Source of the DNA: Norana najaformis
Lineage: Eukaryota; Annelida; Clitellata; Crassiclitellata; Hormogastridae
Assembly: GCA_964023275.1 (NCBI GenBank)
Contig: OZ029917.1
Coordinates: forward strand, 22,740,488-22,804,487
DNA length: 64,000 bases
Direction: 5' to 3'
In this document: positions 1 through 10,839 of the stretch, in pieces
Layout: the number at the start of each line of letters is the position of its first letter
Numbering within the stretch: position 1 is the first letter of the stretch
Position numbers and translations under genes: made by a program
The notes under the pieces: generated by a model
Seen by the model: only the letters and a program-made list of their open reading frames with translations
The model's database searches: none
What the model was told of the DNA's origin: nothing

Positions 1-3000
1 AGATGATGATCATCACACAGCTGATGCCCCATGGCTGCCTGCTTGACTTTGTCCGTAAACACAAAACAGAAATCGGTTCCAAAGTTCTTCTCAACTGGTG
101 CACTCAGATTGCAAAGGTAATTAACTGGTACTGCCTGTTCCAAGTTGAATTTTAGCTGTACGTCTACTTGGTTTCTAGGTCTCAATTTTAACAGTTCTGC
201 TGCAGCTGTGATCTTTAAAGCTGGGTAAGTGGAAAACGAAATATCATTGCTTTGATGAACTGCTAGAATATGTAAAGATGTATTAGGAATTTTTCTGCTT
301 TCCTGAAGTTACAGGAGTCGGTTAACAAGCAATGTAAATATCTGATACTGGCATTTTGTCTAGTGTAACATTCTGTAAATCTTGTTGATCCATAACTCAT
401 TTAAGATACATAAGATACAATGTATATACTTACTTAATTAGCAGCTCATTTTTGTGTTAATTTATGTTCATAACTTAGGGAATGACCTATTTGGAGGAGA
501 AGTCGATAGTTCATCGAGATCTAGCTGCACGAAACATCCTTGGTACATGAAATTTTTTGTGTCTTAAAAGTTGCTAACCAATTCAGTACTGAATTCAAAA
601 CTTCAAAGCACTCCTTGGTGATTAAGAGGCTGTGTTTAATTTTATTAAGATTATCTGCAATACCTAGACATATGTTTTTCCAGCCTGCTTAAATGTACTG
701 ATCACTTGTACTGTTTATTGATACTGCATAATTGTATTATGTATTTCTTCAGTAAATGATGAAGGATATGAAGGAACACCAGTAAAATGTTTGCATTGTC
801 TTTTTGTTGTTTTGTGCAGTCCAGCATCCTGAACATTTGAGAATAACAGATTTTGGCCTCTCAAAACTTCTTGACTATAACGAGAATGTTGTGCATTCAG
901 CAGAAGAAAAGGTTTTTGTCTGATTAATTTATCGTAATTGTTTGCTTCATGTGTCACTGAATATACTAGAGTTTGATTATTCTTTGTAATTTTTTACTAT
1001 TTTCAGTCTCTGAGGGATGTCAATTAAAAGCACAAAAAATCTGTAAAAATGTATCTAGGCGTTCCAGTAGCTCCATGATAAGAACCTCCGAGAAGCACTT
1101 TTTTTGCTAATATACTCATAAGATTCTTATTTCTGTGTATAGTGATAGAATTTTAGAGATAATATGTCCATTATTAGAATGCACATAAATGGAACTTGAA
1201 TCCCCAATGAACAGGTATTTTAAGGTTTCTTCTAAGTTTTATGTATTTGAAGTTGATGAGGACTGCTTAGTCTGTAAAACTTGATACGTTCAGAAAATGA
1301 TGTTTTCTAGGTTCCCATTAAGTGGATGGCTCTAGAGAGCATTCAGAATCGAACCTTTACACACAAGAGTGACGTGTGGAGTTACGGTGAGCCACTTACT
1401 TCTTTGCATTTACTCACAGATGAAACTCGGGAGGGACAGTAGCAGGCAAATGGCCATTTGACCTTATTTATTGTTTTGCTTTATGAGACTAAATTGCGTG
1501 GTTTTTCAACTTTACTTAAAATGAGGTACTTAAAATGTGCTGTATCAAGTCTCTTGATGCATACACACATACCAGGTACAACTGCACTTGTGTTATGGAC
1601 TACCAAGTAGTTGAAGTAAGTTTTTGGGAAGTTCGTTTTAGCATCGTCATCGCTATGATTATATTATTACTTTTTACCAGAGGTAAATGTTGTCTGTCCA
1701 TCAGAGAGATAAAATTTGTGCGGGGTATTAATGAAATCTGGAATGACCATGTTTCATCTAGTTCTGGCAGGTACTGCAAAACACAGTGGTGTCGAAATGC
1801 TGAGTTGTCTAGCAAAAATGATGTCATTAAGCACAAAATGGTAAGTAAGTAGTGCCTTTGTTAACATACCATACTTCCATCGACTGAGCAAAGAATTGTA
1901 GGCAATCATCAGGTGACTAGAACATTACCAGTAGTAGACTCACACACACACCATTGGGTTCCCATCTAGAGTTGACGTATGACACCATGTTCAGAGCACC
2001 TGGATTGAGCAGCGTCAAAGACGTAGAATGACGATGGGCGATGCTGTCCACGGCACATGATAGCACCGCCATCAAAGGCAGTCCCTCAAGAGTGGTAAAA
2101 GACATGGTCTCTGGACATTATACTCGAGTCACCAGGTTGGTCTGTGATGGATAGCCATACAACTTCTGGTAGAATACCTTTCTGGGGCATGGTCTAAGCA
2201 ATTTCAAAGCTTCTCCTCCCTTCAACAGCTTAAATAAATCTGTAGGTGTGAGCCGTGACTGTCCTGGAACTTGTCATCCCCTTGAGTAGAGATGGACCAT
2301 TCCAAGATCAAAGGGCTGATGGCTGGTTTCTTTTGCATCCCAGAAATGCGAGGAATTAGCCTGTGTTCCATATCCATGTTCCATAAGCCAGTACTACTCA
2401 TGGGCGAACAGTTTAAAAGGCTAATAGAACAAAGTGATGTGTTGCAAAGAACGAGCTGTATTTAAAGTTTTCTAGTCGACGCTAGCTCTGCTGTGCCAGC
2501 AGCTGTAAATGGTAATTAAAATAATAATAATAATAATAAGATCACGAGATTCAAAGATGCAGCTAGTCGACCTGTTTCCATTGTGCCAGCCTGGATGCCA
2601 CAGCAGCTCTAGTTGCTCCAGCAACAATGAATTCATTTCATAATTGAAGTGACATAATAATAATAATAATAATAATAATGCAAACTGCTAAACACTGCAA
2701 CTCAGTGATAATAATTATTATAATTATTATCATTATTATTATCATTATAATAATAAAATAATAATAATAATAAAATTATTATTATTATTTGCCCAAGGTT
2801 AAAGTGATATCAGGATTTTAGAAAAGAGAGTAGGAGTGAATGAAATATCTGGAAAACCATTTTCTTATCCTCAGTGAAGTTTGCAAATATGCCCCTATAT
2901 GCTATGGCATTAAAGTTTTGGAATAAGTAACAGGTATTATTATTATTAGTATTATTATTATTAATTTTATTACTTATTATTAGCATCATTGTTATTGTAA

Positions 3001-6000
3001 TTAGTTACATCAAATAACCTTGGCCCAAATGACTGCCACTGTGTTTGTGCATCTCATATGCAGAATACGGTAACTCATGATTCTGTTGTAATGTAATCTT
3101 AAGATAAACCATATATTATGATGTTATTCAGACAATTGCTGACCCAAAAATTGCTAGAGAAAAATTGGTTTTTATGATAGCCTATAGTAATGCTATCCTA
3201 AGTATATACTTGGGTACAGAAACAAATTAAATAACTTTTCTTAATTGGTGTCTCACAATGTGTATACACTTGTAAATATTTTACAGGTGTTACTCTGTGG
3301 GAACTGTTTACATATGGTGGAGTGCCTTATGAAGCCATCAATACAGGCAGAATTCCCTATGTACTGGAGAAAGGAGAGAGGCTTAATCAGCCCACAATTT
3401 GCACAATTGATGTCTATATGCTCATGATCAAATGTAAGTATGGAGGTGCCAATGAATTTCATCATTATGGTCAAGTGTTGCACGTTAGGGAAAACATAAT
3501 TGAGCCGATAACTCATGACCGAAATCAGAATGATTTCTTCCTTCTCTTAAAAATATTTAATATACGTTATAACTGAATATCAGTGTAATGTTGGTTCCTT
3601 TGTTACGGAAAATACTTTTAATGGGTTGAAAAGGTGCTGTAGCATTTTTTGGATATGTAACTTAAAAAAATAATATCAGTTATGATTATGAGAGGGAGCA
3701 GGAAGAGTTGCATATTAGTCTTGTGGTTAGTGTGTTTGACTGTCAGCCAACAGGCAAGAGTTCTAAATCTGACAAGGAGAGAAAGGTATTTCAGGATTTC
3801 TGTTTCCTTTAGTCAACTTGAATATAAAACATATACAGCAGCTGCACTTTGTAAATGGGAGGAGCAGACTGCAAGGGAGAGACCTCCATCATAAGCCAAG
3901 GCTAAAAGGCTAAGTAACTGAAGTCGCTAACACTGTCTGCTTAGCTGCCTATAGTCTGTGGGTTGACCTTCTAAAATAGCATTATGGGATTTTTATGAGG
4001 CAGATGGGGTATTATTATGAACATCATGTTTTTTATAGGTTGGGTGATAGATGCTGCAAGTCGTCCAGGCTTCCGCTACCTTGCAGAGGAATTTGCCAAA
4101 ATGGCCCGAGATCCAGGCAGATATCTTGTCATTGAAGTAAGCACAAAACAGGTTCACTTATTGGTAATAATAATCCAAGAACTTCTATAGAGCCACTGTT
4201 ATAATGCTGAAGGCATCAGCTGATGGTCGCTACTATGCATATCAAATTCCAGAGTGAGTCTGATCGAACATCAGGAAGGGAATCCCGGAAGACATGGAAA
4301 CAGCTTACGGACGAAATAAGTAGAGGAAAATACAGGTTTAGTTGAGATCTAAAGGCCAACAAAGACCGTGCAGAGCCAAAGAGTTCCAAAGTCTGGGGCC
4401 ATCAGCTGAACAAGAGCTGTCCTTGTCCTTGGTATGGTCAGAGTGATACAGTCAGAGGATCTGGTTGAGTAGTTACAGGTCTTGGGAGTCAGCATGAGAT
4501 GGAGGTAGTATAGTAATGTCCAGTTGGTTCATTGCTGTTCTTAGCAGAATACATTATTACCTGCAAACAGGGTGTGATATGTAGGGGCAGTGAGAAGTTC
4601 TCCCACTACTGATTAAGACTTTCTCTTTAAAGATGATTTTTTCCATACTTTTTGTTCCTATCCATAGCTCTTCCCCTTCCACTGCTGCCAACAACCACAG
4701 ATAGCATCTGATGTATGTGTCTTTTACCATTATTACTGTACAGCTACTAGTGTTGATAACAGTTTAATAGCAGAAGAGAACTATACATCAACAGCGTATT
4801 GTACAGTAATGAATTGGTTGCAAGTAGTCAGTAAGATGACCCTACCTAATTGCCTTTTTATTATCTAGTAGTGTTTTGAAACTCTGTACCAGTACCGGAC
4901 AAAAATACATTCACTTCTTTAGGTCCTCTTTTCAATTATTTATCTACTGGACACAATTTGCATACCAGATTTCCAGAAGTCACGACATCAAAATGCATAG
5001 CACTACCTTACACATCAATTGCTAGATCCAAGCAACATGAAAACTGATAATTTAAGCCTTGCACTACTATAATATTAGTTGCTGGGACCAGTTAAACATT
5101 CAGTTGATTTAACATATCACGCTTCATTCAGTTAATCAATCATTTTATGTCACACACAAAATGTGTATCCATCTTGAGATGCATGCAATTGGTGACAAGC
5201 AGTGGCTTTTTCATCCTAGGGCGACGAGCATATGCGTATATCTAGCCCGACATACGAAATGAAAGACTTGATACGATGTGTCAGCTTAGACTCTGGTGGG
5301 GCAGAGATGGTTACCACGGCCGATGATTATCTTCATCCGAGAGGTCGAATGCGTTCAACCGACTCACTAGGACGTTCAGATCATCTGGAAATGGTATGTT
5401 GATCTAGATTTTGGTATCTGTGGAACCTAAGGTGGTCCTATCCTGTATGGTAAAAAATAACCCCTAGGTTAACGATAATAATAATGATCTTATCATGTGC
5501 TAGTGCTTCAATATCTTTCTTTCAAGCAGGTTTGCATCCTAATCTCATATTGCGAAATAACTACAGTACTAATTAAATTAAATTAATAACTAGGCATAAG
5601 AAAATTTTGTAAAAACTACAGAGGCAATCTGAAACTTTACAGGTGTGACACTGTGTGTTTGTATAAAGCCCAAAGGTGTGTTTCCATTTCTGGACATTTA
5701 TTAGCCTAAAAACCAACTGAGGCATCGTGGATGGAAATGCGGTCAAATGAATGGGTACTGGAAGCGGCTGGAGTAGAGAGGAATCTTTTGAAGACAGTAA
5801 GGAAAAGGAAATTGATCTATTTTGGCCACATCATGAGGAAGGAGGGAACATGCATCGAGAAGGAGATAATACAGGGCACAATACCGGGAGGACGGAAAAG
5901 AGGAAGACCGAGAATAAACTGGTTGGGCAACATCAGGGCATGGACTGGGCTAACAATGGAGGAGATGCTCAGGCTGGTGGAAGACAGAGGACACTGGAGG

Positions 6001-8410
6001 AACATTGTGCATGATGCGGCCGAATCTCGGAACGAGGAAGGCTGAGAACAGAACAGAACAACTGAGGCACTTCAGCAAACTGGTTGTTCTATACTTAGGC
6101 ATGAATCCAACAATGCCATTCTTCTCTGTTCTGTGTCTCTTCCATTACTTGTCAGTTGTCCATTCCAGTTCCTTTGTTCATCATTCTTTCCTGCAGCTCA
6201 ATTCTTGGTCTTCCTGTAGGGTTCCTTTAACCTTAGTCTTTGTTTGTTCCCTCTGATGCAGTATGGTGCTACCATTTCCCACCAGCATTTGGTAAACTTC
6301 ACCATAGTAAAAATCACCACATTACTCATCTACAGTCCTGAGCCAGTTATCTTTTGTCAGGCTTTGTAAATGCTAGTAGTAATGATGATGATTAGGGCCC
6401 AACCTAGTGCATGATTACAAGGATGTGATACAGATCATGTAGTTGTTACCCTTTCGTGTAATCAGCAAAATTCCATGGAATGTCATATAATGCTGTGATT
6501 TTGGTATTTTATAGTATTATTTTGCTACTTTCTTGTTTTCATAAGTTTTACACATACTTTTCATAATTCCACACACAAAATACTAACTTACTAACTTGTG
6601 CTGTTGATTGGCAAATCCAATGATCACTTGTTCCTGCATACTGTGAACTGAAGGATGCTTGCAGTCTGTTGCCTCAGCGAGTCATAAACCTTTTTTATTA
6701 ATTAAAGTTAGCCTAGCATTTATAACAGATCGGTAAATCGTTGATCCATTGTGACATCGTCATCATTAATTAATGCGATTATGTTGGAAAATTTCAAGAC
6801 TGCAGAACATATTTCATGTGAACAGTGGGACTATCAGTACACAAAGGGCAGCCGATGGAGGGAAGCTCTTCTTTGTCTTGTAATGTTGCTGTTGATCGCA
6901 TGTGGAAAGAAACAATAAACAGACGTTTAAAGTCAAAACAGCACAACTTAAAGCGCAAACTAATTGAGAAGAAAAAACGCAAGAGGTCAAGAAGAAGACA
7001 ATTGGTGCGGATATGATGCAACGAAAATTGACAAATGTGGGTTGTTTAAACTTTCCGTGAAATTCCTGTGAAATTCGAGTTTCGTGGAAGCAACAGTTGT
7101 GTAATTCACACTTTTTTCGTGAATTAGGTTGGGAACTAATGGTGATAGTAGAATTTGGTAGTTATAGTATTATTAACTGTTATGATATTAGTAATATAAA
7201 GTATTATATTATTAATAATATGAACTATTACATGACACTTACTACCAACAATGATGGTAAAATGTACAAATAGAGTCCAAGTAAGATATAAGATATGACC
7301 ATTTTGTATAACTGTTTGTTAGGTTGCAGAGAGTAACATTGATGAGCTGGATGGTCCACCAGTAACAGCTTCAAGTCCACCAGTTTCAGCAGCTTCTGCT
7401 GCTGGACAGAGGCTGCGTAGGAACTCCAGAAATCGAGATGCCTGTAATTCGATATTGCGGCAGCATTCAGCACCAGATGGTCCGAAGCAGAAGAACAGTC
7501 GCTATTGTTCTGATCCTTGCAAAGACGCTTTGCAACAGCAGCTATTGATGCAAAATGCTGCTTTTGTCCCTCCTATCGTTGGCTCCGTTGGCTCCGGTAT
7601 CCATGCAGGTGACAATCATGATGGTGTCAAAAGCACCAGTGCACCTTCTATTAACAGAAACACTGGTGCCTGCATAAGCCCTAGTATGAGGGCAACATCT
7701 GGAAATATCTGTGAACCACCACTCAGTCCGAAATTGCCTGTTGAACAGCAACCAAGTGATGAAGAGGGTGACTACCTTCAGCCAGCAGGAGAAAGCAGGC
7801 CTGCAAATTATGTGGACCTGATGGAAAATACACAGGGTGAGTATCCAGGTTTTCTTAATGTAAACTAAACTTCTCCATGCATATCTATGCAGTTTAGCAA
7901 AACTGAAATTTGCCATTGTTCTTAGCAAGAGCTTGTAATGAACATAAGGGACGTTTAGGCCAAGTTACACCATCAGTACTTAACAAAAGTGCCACTTTTC
8001 CTTGGAGTTACTGTAATTTGTGCTGTTTCATTGTTTTGTAAACTTGCATAGCTTTTTTATCATTCACAGCTAATCTGAAAACAGTAATTGTCATTCAGGC
8101 TTGTCATTGCAATGTTACATTTTCCATAAGACAACCAGGTAAATTCTTGTTTCACAGAAATGTTTCTATTGTATTTATTTTCCATTGAACAGAAGAAGAT
8201 GGCAGATCACTTGATTATGCAGGCGCTAATCCCATGACATCCTTCATCTCCAATCCAGAATACTTTGAGGATATTTCCAGTGGAGCAATAGAAAAATTTC
8301 CTCTGACATGCCACAAGCGTTCAGGAAGCCAAGAATCAGCCAAGTATTACAATGAATTTTTCCCAAACACGCCCCCTTCAACATCACCTCAAAATTCGTC
8401 AGGCATATGA
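1..8410 (+). CDS. EGFR: Epidermal growth factor receptor (ErbB family) tyrosine kinase, 3' part
   Basis: Nine exons join in phase: 1-116, 479-542, 820-911, 1311-1386, 3287-3433, 4039-4136, 5220-5393, 7323-7836 and 8193-8410 (TGA 8408-8410), giving 498 codons. The gene is cut by the left edge inside the kinase hinge ([11 protein letters not shown], as in vertebrate EGFR ITQLMPFGCLL). Visible kinase parts in order are the catalytic loop HRDLAARN (codons from 512), DFG at 849-857, [10 protein letters not shown] at the end of the activation segment, SDVWSYGVTLWEL, and the ErbB-typical [17 protein letters not shown]. The tail follows. The product is a single-pass membrane receptor that phosphorylates its own tail and feeds Ras/MAPK, PI3K and PLC-gamma signalling. 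The extracellular, transmembrane and N-lobe parts lie off the window. Splice sites are standard GT-AG; the donor after 911 (gttttt) is weak. Family identity is certain; vertebrates split this gene into four ErbB paralogues, so the exact symbol is by family. Confidence 0.95.
1838..1912. repeat. Dispersed repeat, family D (copy 1)
   Basis: In the fourth EGFR intron. The stretch with gtaagtaagt, ttgttaacat, tccatcgactgag and gaattgtaggc is closely matched at 57405-57480 in a DNAJC13 intron. That copy continues leftward into a segment also seen at 21107-21180 and 51053-51130. It is probably the untranslated end of a retrotransposon; no coding part is attached here. The sequence to about 2500 may belong to the same insertion, but I cannot pair it. 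Confidence 0.5.
2519..2972. repeat. (ATA)n/(ATT)n microsatellite cluster
   Basis: Runs of ataata at 2519-2540 and 2655-2680, a mixed ATT/ATA block at 2707-2790, and TTA repeats near 2937-2972, all in one EGFR intron. The 2707-2790 block switches from attatt to aataat and back, so it can fold on itself. Confidence 0.85.
3700..3895 (+). repeat. Possible tRNA-derived SINE
   Basis: In an EGFR intron. The stretch at 3715-3780 reads like a decayed tRNA: a box A-like tggttagtgtg at 3724-3734, an anticodon-arm-like tttgactgtcagcc, and a box B-like gagttctaaatc about 45 bp after box A. The order and spacing fit a Pol III head, but box B departs from the consensus and I see no second copy in the window. 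Confidence 0.35.
4166..4560 (-). mobile_element. LINE fragment, CR1-like family A (3' part)
   Basis: In an EGFR intron. It aligns with 12255-12660 over about 400 bp. Shared blocks include gaacttct...gccactgt, ggttgctact-like sequence, caaattccag, the block agttgagatct(a/g)aaggc, cagagccaaagagttccaaag, and gaggatctggttgagtag...cttgggag. The 12-kb copy shows that the coding strand is -. This copy is badly decayed and has no open frame. Confidence 0.65.
5725..6058 (+). mobile_element. RTE-like LINE, 5'-truncated 3' end, with target-site duplications
   Basis: An open frame at 5725-6042 encodes the C-terminal end of an endonuclease-reverse transcriptase polyprotein: [57 protein letters not shown], then a stop. 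This Y-x-GH-x-MR...RGRPR-x-x-W...W+ pattern is typical of the far C-terminus of RTE/BovB-like elements. The copy ends in a short aacag repeat. It is flanked by an exact 11-bp duplication, CAACTGAGGCA, at 5714-5724 and 6059-6069, the mark of target-primed insertion. The open frame and intact duplication suggest a fairly recent insertion into this EGFR intron. Confidence 0.88.
6825..7016 (+). other. Unassigned open stretch with basic C-terminal end
   Basis: Inside the last long EGFR intron, 63 codons end in a strongly basic run ([13 protein letters not shown], then [11 protein letters not shown]) and a stop at 7014-7016. No splice junction joins it to EGFR. I do not recognise the protein. It could be a remnant of a mobile-element gene or chance coding in purine-rich DNA. 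Confidence 0.2.
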
Positions 8411-8666
8411 AGGACTAAAGTATCAGACTGATGAATATATGTGACGCCGGCCAAGAAAAGGGACCACTTGTCTCAAATGGACTTATCACCAGTTTCTATA
8501 AGCTGATACTATAAGGAAGTCAGGGTAAAAGTTTCAGGCTCATTGGTCCAAAATTCATGCATCTATTTTCATTTTCACTTTCAACATTGTAAAATATCAA
8601 TTTTCTGCAAATTGCGTTTGAAAATTGACATACATCTAACTTAAAGATTGTTTGCATGTTAGTATT

Positions 8667-8848
8667 TTTATTTACAGATCTAATTCAGTTATACAAAAAC
8701 TACAGAAACACCAAATTTCAGCCAAATATGAACAAATTTGAACAAATTATGGTTAGTTTCTTGAAGCCGAGCAACGTTAATATTTTACAACTGAAAAGAC
8801 GCTATGCATTTCTAAAACGTTCAGCTACCGGAATCAATAGATTTTATT
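8667..8848 (-). promoter_or_regulatory. AATAAA poly(A) signal candidates for the antisense gene
   Basis: On the - strand AATAAA occurs at 8848-8843, 12 nt past the TAG of the antisense gene, and at 8672-8667, about 190 nt past it. The more distal one leaves a usual 3' UTR length. The 450 bp between the two convergent stop codons (8410 and 8860) holds no other feature. No clear AATAAA is seen for EGFR on the + strand here. Confidence 0.35.
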
Positions 8849-8859
8849 GGAAGTCACAC

Positions 8860-10839
8860 CTAATCATTATTTTCTTGAGCTCTACGTTTAGGGCACATAA
8901 ATAATCCGTTTTTGTTTTTTCTGTTAATATGCCCAGTCTCCATGCAAAATCCACAAGTAGGTGGTGCCCGACGAGCCATCACCAAGGATGCTTCTGACAA
9001 TGTTTGCAAGTTCTCTAAAGTCCCTACAGTTCTTTCATGATCAGCTGATGTTGTTTGAGTTATGGCATCATCATAGGGCCTAGGGCAAAGAATATCTGGT
9101 TGCTGAGGATCCTGAGGAATATGAATTTGTTGTGCATAATCAAAACCGATCTGCAGCATTTTTTTGAAAGAGCAGGGATTGTTTCTTCCAAGTTCTTTTG
9201 TAGGGTGATCTTTAATGTTCTGTTGAGACGTAAACACCCTTTGCCTATAATCAGCTCTGGATATGGTCACAGAATCCAAATGACTACTGATTTTAGCGGT
9301 TCGTTTCTTCTTTTCTTCCTCACTCATGTTTGACATGCTGGCAACTGATGTTATTAGCGAGTGACAAGTTCCACATAAATCAGATCTTGGTCTTTGCAAC
9401 ATAAGATTTGGCAGTGCTTCCTTCCATATTTTACGGAATGATTTGCATGACGTTGGTCTTCTTTCGGTCAACTTGCAAGCTTCTGCATACTGTCTGTACA
9501 TACCCTGGACACTGAAATGACTAGGCAATAAAATAAGATCCGGTGACCTGAAAGCTGGAACTCGACCTGGAAGAACCAGTCCGTGGTTTTCTCCAAATTT
9601 AATCAGAAAGTGAACAACCTCAGAACACTGTTCTTTACTCATAACATGATGCTGTTTCTTTCCTGTGTTGCCATGATAAACAGGAGATAATCCAGCTTCC
9701 TTCAGTCTGCGTTTCAATCTCTTGTACCTCTTTTCACCGATATTATACAGGAAAAAGTTGACAGCTTTGCACACACTTAACCCATCAAACCTAAACACTG
9801 AATGTGTCATACAACGGTGTGTTTTCTTCTTGTGCGTCCGCAGAACATTCTCACCAGCGGCACAGAAAGATCGCAGCTGACCAACGATTAGATCGTTCAA
9901 AGGATTTTGATGTAGCTCGTTGAAATAATCAAGTTCTGCAATCTGCAACTGATGCTCAAAAACCATACTTGCATTAAGCTGTGTCGTACACATGGATTTG
10001 TTGGGACCATGCTGACACTGACATCCTTTTGTCAAAAATGCTTCAATCTTATTTATATCTGGTAATTGGGCATCAAATGCTGCAGCAATGTATGAAGTTT
10101 TCTCTTCATCCCGGAAGACTGGAACAGGATCTGCATCTGGTTCATCTTGCAGCACTTCTTCGGTTGGACTATTCTAAGAAACAAAATGAGGAATAAAATC
10201 AATGCATGAAAAAAGTTAGAAATTCTTTTATAATTGTTGTCTTCATTCATTCATTCATTCATTCAAGGAATCTATATAGCGCCCCTTCAAGGAGGCCTGC
10301 TCAGAGGCCCTCCCAACCCATTCCTCAGAGTAGGCCCCGCAACAGAAAGGGCATGATGCTGCCCGATGACCTACCGTCTTTAATGTAAATGTAAGTGATT
10401 GAACCGTCTTAAAATTAAAAGAGACTGACAATGGAAATAAAATTTATGTTAGAAGAAATTGGCCTTTAAGTTCAAGGACGGCAACTGGTTAATCTCAGTG
10501 TAGGAGAATTGCGATTTTGATTTGAAGTGCTGTCGATTGATGCGTGATGCTTTATTACAGCGGCGCTATAGAAGTGCTGAGATTTGATTAGATTAGGTCA
10601 GGGTGAACATTTACTTTCTATTAACATGTAGTTGTATGCTAGCTACTAAAATTTACCTCACTGACTTGTGATTCAGCAGCCGTTTCGACCTCAGAATGCT
10701 CATCACAAGATTCTTCACTGTCACAATCTTTAGCTGTAGTGAAATAATCTTGCAACACATTAGAAACTTCCTCTGTAGATAATTTTAAATTCAACAAATT
10801 CGCAATTTCTAGAAAAGTTTTGTCAGCGTTGACCGCCAT
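8860..10839 (-). CDS. Two-exon transposase-related hypothetical protein, 498 aa
   Basis: Exon 1 is 10839-10657 (61 codons, ATG in a good context, donor GAG|gtaaat). The 483-bp intron ends in tttcttag, and exon 2 is 10173-8860 (437 codons plus TAG); both junctions are phase 0. Exon 1 is acidic. Exon 2 has a Cys/His stretch KGCQCQHGPNKSMC, a basic segment KKKTHRC...KRYKRLKRRLKEAG, then RPRSDLCGTCHSL. About 70 residues on is GFDYAQQIHIPQDPQQP, and near the end a zinc-knuckle-like CGFCMETGHINRKN...FMCPK. From memory, the RSDLCxxC and FDYAQQ-H-P..PxQP blocks recall a family of transposon-derived animal proteins in which a catalytic core follows the second block; here that core is absent and the tail follows directly. 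No frame break exists over 498 codons. It could be a non-autonomous transposase derivative or a domesticated gene. It lies tail-to-tail with EGFR. Confidence 0.7.
10237..10390 (-). repeat. LINE/SINE 3' end with (ATTC)n tail, in the antisense gene's intron
   Basis: A run of attc repeats is followed by ctatatagcgccccttcaagga and ctcagaggccctcccaaccca. This matches 53466-53510 (tatatagcgccccttcaag...ctcagaagcgctcccaaacca). Reversed, it is the same ggcgctatata end seen on the + strand at 49480, so it is a CR1/L2-like 3' end in - orientation with a simple-repeat tail. It lies wholly within the intron of the antisense gene. Confidence 0.65.

Larger units (their letters stand above)
5220..8410 (+). 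other. EGFR: EGFR C-terminal regulatory tail with tyrosine docking motifs
   Basis: The last three EGFR exons encode the unstructured tail of about 300 residues after the kinase. It carries ADDYLHP (counterpart of vertebrate ADEYLIPQ), [17 protein letters not shown] and LDYAGANP. Near the C-terminus is NPEYF (NPEY at 8252-8263), which fits the NPxY consensus bound by PTB domains such as Shc. The protein ends KYYNEFFPN then a Ser/Pro-rich stretch. Between these lie low-complexity Ser/Ala/Pro stretches (exon 7323-7836). The motifs are read directly; their use as phospho-docking sites is inferred from the family. Confidence 0.8.

Noticed and set aside
912-1310. A cryptic extra EGFR exon in this intron because the donor after 911 is weak
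   Set aside because: The flanking exons join in phase and reproduce the family sequence (AEEK then [10 protein letters not shown]) with nothing missing.
3682-3894. 70-codon open frame in an EGFR intron
   Set aside because: Falls on the tRNA-like SINE candidate; composition and context do not suggest a protein.
8656-8904. 82-codon open frame on the + strand
   Set aside because: It overlaps the 3' end of the well-supported antisense gene, has no splice context and no recognisable residues.
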